Source of the DNA: CAWDZK01 sp963807005
Lineage (GTDB): Bacteria > Actinomycetota > Actinomycetes > JACCUZ01
NCBI GenBank assembly: GCA_963807005.1
Contig: CAWDZK010000004.1
Span: 434,001 to 498,000, forward strand
Length of the DNA: 64,000 nt
Direction: 5' to 3'
The notes beneath the pieces were generated by a model. That model worked only from the letters and a program-made list of their open reading frames with translations, searched no databases and was not told where the DNA came from. Position numbers and translations under genes: made by a program. Of the stretch, positions 57,557 to 64,000 are shown in pieces; within the stretch, counting starts at the first letter, position 1, and each line of letters starts with the position of its first letter.

Positions 57557-60435
57557 GCCGGCTCTCCGGCGGCTGCCACCGCGACCGCACAGAACTTGAA
57601 CTCGGGGATCTTCCCGACCGGGTCGATCTCGTCGATGGTGAGCAGGTTCGCCGCCGCCTCACGGAAGTGGAACGGCACGAACACGTTGCCAGGGGCCTCG
57701 CGGGCGGAGACCCGGACGTGCAGCTCGATCTCACCCCGCCGGGACCGGACCCTGGCCAGCCCGCCGTCCACCAGGCCGAGGTCCCGGGCGTCGTCGGGGT
57801 GGACGTAGACCTCGGCGCGGGGTGCGATGGTGTCCAGCGCGAACGACCGGCGGGTCATCGACCCGGTGTGCCAGTGCTCCAGCAGCCGACCGGTGTTGAG
57901 CACGAACGGGTACTCGTCGTCCGGGAGCTCCTTGGCCGGCAGCCACTCGGCCGCCACCAGGTGGGCCAGCCCGTCGCCGGTGTTGAACCGCTCGTCGAAC
58001 ATCACCACCGTGCCGTCGGAGTGCTCGGGGTCGTCGTTCGGGTAGAGCTTCCCGGTCCCGCCCAGCACGTCCCAGTCGAGGTTCCGGTAGCTCGGCATCA
58101 GGCCGACCATCTCGTCGAAGACCTCGCGCGGTGAGCCGTAGCCCCAGTCCAGACCGACCCGGCGGGCGATCTCCTGGGTGATCCACCAGTCCTCGCGGGC
58201 GTCGCCGGGCGGGTCGAGGACGGTGCGGCCACGCTGCACCCGACGGTCGGTGTTGGTGTAGGTGCCGTCCTTCTCGAGGTACGACGTCGCGGGCAGGATC
58301 ACGTCGGCGAACTCCGCGGTCTCGGTGACGAAGATGTCCTGCACCACCAGGAAGTCCAGTGCCGCGAGCGCTGTGCGGACCTTGTTGGTGTTCGGGTCGG
58401 ACAGGAACGGGTTCTCGCCCATCATGTACATCGCGCCCACGCCCGGCCCGCCGCCGGGCGCCCCGTCGAGGATGGAGTGCACGATCTCGGTGACGGTCAG
58501 CCCGCGGTCCGACGGGAGCGAGGTGCCCCAGGCCTGCTCGAACCTCCCGACCACCTCGGGGTCCGTCGCCGACTGGTAGTCCGGGAGGAACATCGGGATC
58601 AGGCCGGCGTCGGACGCGCCCTGGACGTTGTTCTGCCCCCGCAGCGGGTGCAGCCCCGAGCCGGGCTTGCCCACGTTGCCGGTGATGGCGCACAGGGCGA
58701 TCAGGCACCGGGCGTTGTCGGTACCGGTGGTGTGCTGGGAGATCCCCATCCCCCAGAAGATGATTCCCGCTCCGGCCTCACCCCAGACCGTGGCGACCCG
58801 GCGGATCAGGTCAGCCGGCACGCCGGTGATCCGGGCCGCGCGCTCCGGCGGGTAGTCCGCGACCGTGCGGGCCAGCTCGTCGAACCCACTGGTGCGCTCG
58901 GCGACGTAGCGCTGGTCCACCAGGCCAGTGGCGATGATCTCGTGCATCACCGCGTTGTAGAAGGCGACATCGGTGCCGGGCTTGATCTGGCAGAAGATGT
59001 CGGCGTGGTCGGCCATCCGGTCCGCCCGTGGGTCGACGTAGATGATCGTCGTGCCGTTGCGCCGGGCCTGCTTGAAGAACGACGACGCCACCGGGTGGTT
59101 GGCGGTCGCGTTGCTGCCGGTGATCAGCGCCACGTCGGCGTTCGCCACGTCGCCGTACGTCGTGGACACCGCGCCCGAGCCGATGCCCTCGAACAGCGCG
59201 GCGACGCTGCTGGCGTGGCAGAGCCGGGTGCAGTGGTCGACGTTGTTCGTGCTGAAGGCGCTGCGCAGCAGCTTCTGGAAGAGGTACGCCTCCTCGTTGC
59301 TGCACTTGGCCGAGCCGAAGCCGGCGATGCCGTCCGGCCCTCGTTCGGCGTGCACCTCGCGCAGCCGGCGGGCGACCAGGTCGAGCGCCTCCTCCCAGCT
59401 CGCCTCGCGGAAGTGCGGAAGCACCTCGTCGTAGGGCACGAGACCACCCGGCTTGCGTCGGCGGCGCCCCTCCCCCTTCGAGTCACCTTGGGACCGGCCC
59501 TGCACGTCGGCGGACAGCGGCCCCTTCGGGTACGACGCCTCCTGCCGGATCAACGGGACGGTGAGCCGCTGCGGCGACGCTGCGTAGTCCCAGCCGTAGC
59601 GTCCCTTGACGCAGAGCCGCTTCTGCGAGCCGGGCTGGTCACGGCCGTCGGCGAACGCGATCGCCCCACGCTCCCGGTCCACGTAGTAGGTCAGCGCGCA
59701 GCCGACCCCGCAGTAGGGGCAGACCGTCTCCACCGCATCGAGCTCGGAGCGCGCCCGGATCGGGACGTCGCGGATCGGCTTGTTGGTCAGTGCCCCCGTC
59801 GGGCACACGGCCACGCACTCGCCGCAGGTGACGCAGGACGAGTCCCCCATCGGGTCGTCCAGGTCGAAGGCGATCCTGGTGGCGTAGCCCTTGCCGGACC
59901 GGCCGATCACGTCGTTCCCCTGCAGGTCGTCGCAGGCCCGCACGCAGCGGTCGCAGAGGATGCAGGCGTCGTGGTCCACGGCGATGACCGGGTTGGACAG
60001 GTCGCTGCCCCGGTCCGGCCCGACCGGCAGACCGCCGGGGGCGACGTCGTAGCGGTTCATCAGCTCGAGCAGCAGGTTGTCGCCGGTGGTGGTCTGCTTG
60101 GGGTCGTTCTCGGCGGCCGGCTGGTCCGCGAGCAGCAGCTCGGTGAGCGTCGCCCGGCTGCGCTCGATCTCGGCCGAGGTGGTGTGCACCTGCATGCCGT
60201 CCTCGCACGGCCGCACGCAGGAGGCCGCGAGAACCCGGCCACCGACGTCCACGACGCACATGCGGCACACGCCGACCGGGTCCATCCGCTCGTCGTGGCA
60301 GAGGACCGGGATGTCGACGCCCGCGTCGCGGGCTGCGGCCCAGATCGTGGTGCCCTCGGGCACCGTCAGCGAATGTCCGTCGATGGTGAGGTCGACCGTC
60401 GGGGTGGTTGCCTGCGCATCGGCGGTCGCGGTCAT
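57553..60435 (-). CDS. NAD-dependent formate dehydrogenase alpha subunit (molybdopterin, cysteine type)
   Basis: A 960-residue catalytic subunit. Residues 1-90 hold a 2Fe-2S ferredoxin domain (CHDERMDPVGVCRMC). A NuoG-like ferredoxin region follows with CILCDRCVRACDD and CVTCGECVAVCPTGAL, then the 4Fe-4S CPYCGVGC. The molybdopterin domains run from about residue 300. The active-site region VDHCTRLCHASSV has Cys where other enzymes have selenocysteine. It oxidises formate to CO2, or the reverse, with electrons to the beta subunit and NAD. An Arg/Lys/Gly-rich insert (QGDSKGEGRRRRKPGG) near residue 315 is notable. ATG at 60435; no fdhD or gamma subunit is in the window. Confidence 0.92.
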
Positions 60436-60471
60436 GCCCGTCCACCTTCCAGCGTCAGCACCCGGTCACCT

Positions 60472-62340
60472 TCACCTGTCGTACGCCGTCGTGTCCACCG
60501 CGACACCGGGACGTCCCTGCGAGTCGAGGCCGCGGGCCGACCAGTAGCCGTCGACCATGGCCCGCAGCCGCTCCGGTGTGAGCCGCGCGGTGCGCCCGGA
60601 GGGCAGCTCGATCGACTCCGACAGCAGCCGCGGGGGCAGCCAATCGTCCTCGGGCCGCCAGCCCTCCCGCAGGTTGTACTCGCGCTTCGCGAGGACGATC
60701 CGCTGCGCGGTGGCACGCAGCTCGCTCGCGTGCAGGTCCCAGCCGGTGACCAGCGACAGCAGCCGCGCCCACTCCCCCCACGGCGCGTCCGGGTCGTCGT
60801 CGTCGACGAAGACGCCGCGCAGGAACTTGCACAGGATCATCGAGTCGACGACCGCCGCCCGGTCCTCGGTCTCCACCGCTGCGGCCACGTGCGCCGGGCC
60901 GCCGTCCAGCCGGTCGAGGTCGCCGCCCAGATCGGCCTCGTACGCGCCGGAGCGGTTGTGGTCGGCCCCCCGGGCGTTGACCGCGAGGCCGAGCGCCATC
61001 GCGTGCAGCGTCCGGGGCTCGTACCCCGGCAGCTCCAGTCCCTTCACGTGGACCGCGAACGCGTCCGACCCGGCACCCAGCAGCTCGGCGGCCCGCCGTG
61101 AGCCCTCGGCGAGCAACGGACCGAGGCCGGTGCCCGAGCCGATCTCGTCCAGGGCGCGCAGCAGCGCGGTCCCGTCGCCGAACCGCAGCCACGGTGCGTC
61201 GAGGAGGCCGCGTTCCGCGCACTCCATCGCCCACGCGATGGTGCCGCCGGCCGAGATGGTGTCGATGCCCAGGTCGTCGCAGCGGGCACTGGCCTCGAGC
61301 ACGTCGTCCGGGTCGGAGACGCCGCACAGCGGGCCGAGGGCGAAGACGTTCTCGTACTCGACCCGGAGGGCTCGGCCACCCCGGTCCGGCCGCAGCTGGT
61401 AGATGTGCTCGCAGCCGATCGAGCACGAGGCGCAGCTGCTGCGGGTCTTCCCCCGCAGGTCGGCGAGCTCCTCCGCGGCCAGGGCCGGCGCACCGTCGAA
61501 CGTCGCCTGCTGGAAGTTGCGGGACGGCAGGGTCGACAGGGCGTTGAACGCGAGCAGGTTGGCCAGCGTCCCGAGCTCCCGGTACTTGGCGGTCGCGGCG
61601 CCGAACGACCGTCGGCGCAGGTCCTTGGCCGCGGCGAGGACGCCGGCCGGGTCCGCCGGCGCGACCTTGGTGCGCGGGCGGACCGCCACCGCCTTGACGT
61701 TCTTCGCCCCGAGGACCGCACCGAGGCCGCCCCGGCCGGCATGCCGGCCGTCGTGCGACAGCGTGGCGTACCGCACGCCTCGCTCCCCCGCGGGCCCGAT
61801 GGCCGCGACCCGCCAGGCCCGTCCGTAGCGCTCGCGCAGCGTCCTCTCGGTGCTCGCGGCCGACCCACCGGCGAGCCCGTCGGCCGGCTCGACCCGGACC
61901 TCGTCGCCGTCGATCAGCAGGACGCTGGGCACAGCCGCCCGGCCCACCACCACGATGGCGTCGTGACCGGTCAGCTTCCCGGCGATCGCGAAGTGGCTGG
62001 AGGCCAGCGCGTCGGTGAGCAGCCCGGTGAGCGGCGACTTGGCGACGACGGCGAACTTGGCGCTGGTGGTGAGCGGGGTGCCGACCAGCGGGCTGAACAC
62101 GAAGGCGAGCGGCGCTTCGGGTGCAAGCGGCTCGACCCCTGGTGGTGCCAGGTCGAGCAGCAGCCGGACCCCGAGCCCGGCACCCCCGAGGTGGTGCCGG
62201 AGCAACCGGTCGGGCAGCGGCACGCGCCAGCTGCTGCCGTCGGTCACGTCGACCACGAGGACGCGCCCGAAGTACCCGCCGGGCACTGGCTCGTTGGCCG
62301 GCCCGGTCGCCGCCCCAGCCGGCACCCTTGGCTCAGCCAC
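60472..62340 (-). CDS. Aldehyde ferredoxin oxidoreductase-family protein
   Basis: A 622-residue tungsto/molybdo-bispterin enzyme. GGYFGRVLVVDVTDGSSW is the N-terminal beta domain, GAGLGVRLLLDLAP and FVFSPLVGTPLT follow, and the 4Fe-4S ligands are SCASCSIGCEHIY (CX2CX3C) with the fourth Cys in DSMILCKF. GLELPGYEPRTLHAMALGLAVNARGADHNRS is the pterin/active-site region (in parts). The family oxidises aldehydes or reduces carboxylates with ferredoxin. GTG at 62340 overlaps the mobA-moaD stop by eight bases. Presence in an operon with formate dehydrogenase is uncommon in presumably aerobic actinobacteria. Confidence 0.88.
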   Translation of the reverse strand: MAEPRVPAGAATGPANEPVPGGYFGRVLVVDVTDGSSWRVPLPDRLLRHHLGGAGLGVRLLLDLAPPGVEPLAPEAPLAFVFSPLVGTPLTTSAKFAVVAKSPLTGLLTDALASSHFAIAGKLTGHDAIVVVGRAAVPSVLLIDGDEVRVEPADGLAGGSAASTERTLRERYGRAWRVAAIGPAGERGVRYATLSHDGRHAGRGGLGAVLGAKNVKAVAVRPRTKVAPADPAGVLAAAKDLRRRSFGAATAKYRELGTLANLLAFNALSTLPSRNFQQATFDGAPALAAEELADLRGKTRSSCASCSIGCEHIYQLRPDRGGRALRVEYENVFALGPLCGVSDPDDVLEASARCDDLGIDTISAGGTIAWAMECAERGLLDAPWLRFGDGTALLRALDEIGSGTGLGPLLAEGSRRAAELLGAGSDAFAVHVKGLELPGYEPRTLHAMALGLAVNARGADHNRSGAYEADLGGDLDRLDGGPAHVAAAVETEDRAAVVDSMILCKFLRGVFVDDDDPDAPWGEWARLLSLVTGWDLHASELRATAQRIVLAKREYNLREGWRPEDDWLPPRLLSESIELPSGRTARLTPERLRAMVDGYWSARGLDSQGRPGVAVDTTAYDR

Positions 62341-63196
62341 CGGCGTCGGCCGACAGGAAGGCGACCGTGTCGCCGGCGTGCAACGGCAGGTGCGGGTCGC
62401 GGCCGGTCTGGTCGCCGTTGACCGCGGCGAGCACGTGCCGGTCCAGCACCAGGTCCACCGCGCGAGCAGCCTCACCGACGGTGGCGGCGGTGACCTGTCG
62501 CGCGCCACGACCAGCCCGGGTGGCGAGCACGCCGAAGCACTCCACCGTCACGCCCGGCGCCGAGCGCGAGCGGGCGGCGTCGTAGTCGCCCGGATCGTTG
62601 ACGTTGACCACCGAGTCGAGGTCCGGGTCGGCACCCCGCAACGCGTGGTCCGTCAGCAGCGCCTCGTCGTCCAGCCGGAGCACGGCAGCCTGCTCGAAGA
62701 CGAACGCCGGCCGCAGCCGGTCGGCAGCCACCAGGGCGGCGACCCGGCCCGCGAGGCGGGTCCGGTACGCCGCGGCGAGCGGCTGCGGGTAGCCGCGGGC
62801 GACCGGGAGGACCACCTCCAGGTCCGGATCGGTGGACAGCGGCGCCAGCACTCGCCGCACGAACTCCGGATGGAGGAACGGCAGGTCGGTGGAGCACACG
62901 AAGGCGGCGTCGCAGCGTCCGGACAGCGCGGCAAGTCCGGTCGCGATGCCCTGCAGCGGCCCGAGGCCCTCGCGCGGGTCGTCGACCACCTCGACGGACG
63001 ACGGCAGCGCGGGCAGCGGCTGGGCCGGCGCACGGACGACCAGGACCGGTCCGAGGCCGGCCCTCCTCAGCACCCCGCAGGTGCGCCGCAGCAGTGTCGA
63101 CCCGTGCCACTCCAGCTCGGCCTTGGGGCGGCCCATCCGCGACGACCGGCCACCGGCCAGCACCACGCCGCCCGCCGCAGCCGCGCTGGTGTCCAC
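62333..63196 (-). CDS. MobA-MoaD fusion (molybdenum cofactor guanylyltransferase plus sulfur carrier)
   Basis: A 287-residue fusion. Residues 1-195 are MobA-like: GGVVLAGGRSSRMGRPKAEL is the GTP-binding N-terminus, VDDPREGLGPLQGIATGL and FVCSTDLPFLHPEFV the active-site Asp region, ending NVNDPGDY. Residues 210-287 are a MoaD/ThiS ubiquitin-like domain ending in FLSADAGG, the diglycine that is adenylylated and thiocarboxylated. The fusion therefore joins an early (sulfur donor) and a late (nucleotide attachment) step. GTG at 63196 is favoured; 63235 is possible. The stop overlaps the aldehyde oxidoreductase start. Confidence 0.86.
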   Translation of the reverse strand: MDTSAAAAGGVVLAGGRSSRMGRPKAELEWHGSTLLRRTCGVLRRAGLGPVLVVRAPAQPLPALPSSVEVVDDPREGLGPLQGIATGLAALSGRCDAAFVCSTDLPFLHPEFVRRVLAPLSTDPDLEVVLPVARGYPQPLAAAYRTRLAGRVAALVAADRLRPAFVFEQAAVLRLDDEALLTDHALRGADPDLDSVVNVNDPGDYDAARSRSAPGVTVECFGVLATRAGRGARQVTAATVGEAARAVDLVLDRHVLAAVNGDQTGRDPHLPLHAGDTVAFLSADAGG

Positions 63197-63364
63197 CTGG
63201 CGATCGTAGGTCGGTCCCCGCGGTACCACCGTCACCAGCGCGTCGGCCGCCCGGCCGGGACCCCACTAGGCTGGCCGACGGAGTGCCGGGAAGCCTGGTC
63301 GGCGTCGGCGGCGCGCTGCCCGCGCGCCTGCCGCCCGACCCGTGACCCGAGCCGAGGAGCACCC

Positions 63365-64000
63365 GTGACCACCCCCACCCGATCTCCCGCGCTCTTCAGC
63401 CCCGGGTCGTGGTCGGAGACCCGCCGGATCGGCGACATCCTCCGGCAGGAGACCGTCGGCGGCGCACTGCTGCTGCTCGCCAGCGCGGTCGCGCTGGTGT
63501 GGGCCAACGTGGCCGGCACGTCCTACGCCGAGCTGCGGGACACCGTGGTCGGCCCGGAGGCCCTGCACCTGGACCTCACTCTCGCCACCTGGGCGGCCGA
63601 CGGGCTGCTGGCTGTCTTCTTCTTCGTGGCCGGCCTCGAGCTCAAGCGCGAGCTGGTCGCCGGTGACCTGCGAGACCCGCGCCGGGCCGCACTGCCGGTG
63701 GCAGCGGCGGTGGGCGGCATGGCCGTGCCGGCGCTGCTCTATGTCCTCGTCGTCCTCGGGAGCGGCGGCGGCGCGCTACGCGGGTGGGCGATCCCGACGG
63801 CGACCGACATCGCCTTCGCGCTGGCCGTTCTGGCGGTGATCAGCAGCCATCTTCCGTCTGCGCTGCGCACGTTCCTGCTCACGCTGGCGGTTGTCGACGA
63901 CCTGCTCGCCATCACGATCATTGCCGTCTTCTACACCGACGACCTGTCGGTCGTCTGGCTGCTTGCTGCGTTGCTCCCCCTCGCCGCCTTCGCCGTCCTG
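63365..64000 (+). CDS. nhaA: Na+/H+ antiporter NhaA, 3'-truncated by the window
   Basis: The first 212 residues of NhaA are visible and the frame is open to the last base. ETVGGALLLLASAVALVWANV is the first membrane segment, LAVFFFVAGLELKRELVAGDLRDPRRA the next loop, and IPTATDIAFALAVLAVISS and FLLTLAVVDDLLAITIIAVFY carry the ion-binding Asp pair (VVDD) and the unwound TDIAF helix. It exchanges external protons for internal sodium. GTG at 63365 follows GAGGAGCACCC. A possible TANNNT box, TAGGCT, is at 63267-63272. It is divergent from the molybdenum cofactor island. Confidence 0.9.
   Translation, partial: MTTPTRSPALFSPGSWSETRRIGDILRQETVGGALLLLASAVALVWANVAGTSYAELRDTVVGPEALHLDLTLATWAADGLLAVFFFVAGLELKRELVAGDLRDPRRAALPVAAAVGGMAVPALLYVLVVLGSGGGALRGWAIPTATDIAFALAVLAVISSHLPSALRTFLLTLAVVDDLLAITIIAVFYTDDLSVVWLLAALLPLAAFAVL

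Overview
The window is about 74% G+C and densely packed, with many GTG starts, 1-4 base stop/start overlaps and no rRNA, tRNA, CRISPR or insertion sequence that I can see. RbpA, GarA, SigK/RskA, Ppm1, HelY and a block syntenic with Mycobacterium tuberculosis Rv1822-Rv1832 place it in the Actinomycetota. A non-mycobacterial actinomycete, perhaps of the Geodermatophilales type, is my guess from composition and gene content. Family assignments come from reading the proteins; no database search was run.

Layout. 1-7.2 kb: the 3' part of helY, a frameshifted 5'-3' exonuclease gene, an M24 peptidase, an acyl-CoA dehydrogenase, a small secreted protein, an Lrp/AsnC regulator, a secreted CAP-domain protein and a single-domain cyclic-nucleotide-binding protein. 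7.2-18 kb: a lysine catabolic locus resembling the clostridial lysine fermentation route. It holds kamA and divergent kdd, then three unrelated genes (amidohydrolase, plsC, a secreted FG-GAP protein), then kamD-kamE-kal; only the cleavage enzyme Kce is missing. 18-24.3 kb: lnt-ppm1-fxsA, rbpA, a glycerophosphodiesterase, a dienelactone-hydrolase-like protein and a HAD phosphatase. 24.5-29.2 kb: two esterases, an ATP-grasp ligase and a convergent glutamate-cysteine-ligase-like enzyme, which look like an uncharacterised amide-ligase pathway. 29.4-35.6 kb: sbcD-sbcC-HAD and sigK-rskA. 35.4-39.1 kb: PAP2, FAD oxidoreductase, ICMT-like methyltransferase and type III polyketide synthase, an arrangement like srsABC phenolic-lipid operons.

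40-52 kb: glycine cleavage and envelope or division genes in the order gcvP (behind a glycine riboswitch), MerR, bifunctional nuclease, ftsR, garA, gcvH, DUF881, sbp, DUF881, a nucleotidyltransferase/phosphomannomutase-like fusion and a CDP-alcohol phosphatidyltransferase. 52-63.2 kb: a DinB/DUF664 protein, then a molybdenum/tungsten island on the minus strand: mobA-moaD fusion, aldehyde ferredoxin oxidoreductase, NAD-type formate dehydrogenase alpha and beta, and two moeA paralogues, one with a periplasmic-binding-like domain. The window ends inside nhaA.

Five unusually long perfect or near-perfect inverted repeats sit in intergenic gaps; three share GAGTGG/GAGCGG-type arms and look like one repeat family. 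Several genes have a TANNNT box 6-7 bases before the start codon, which suggests leaderless transcripts.
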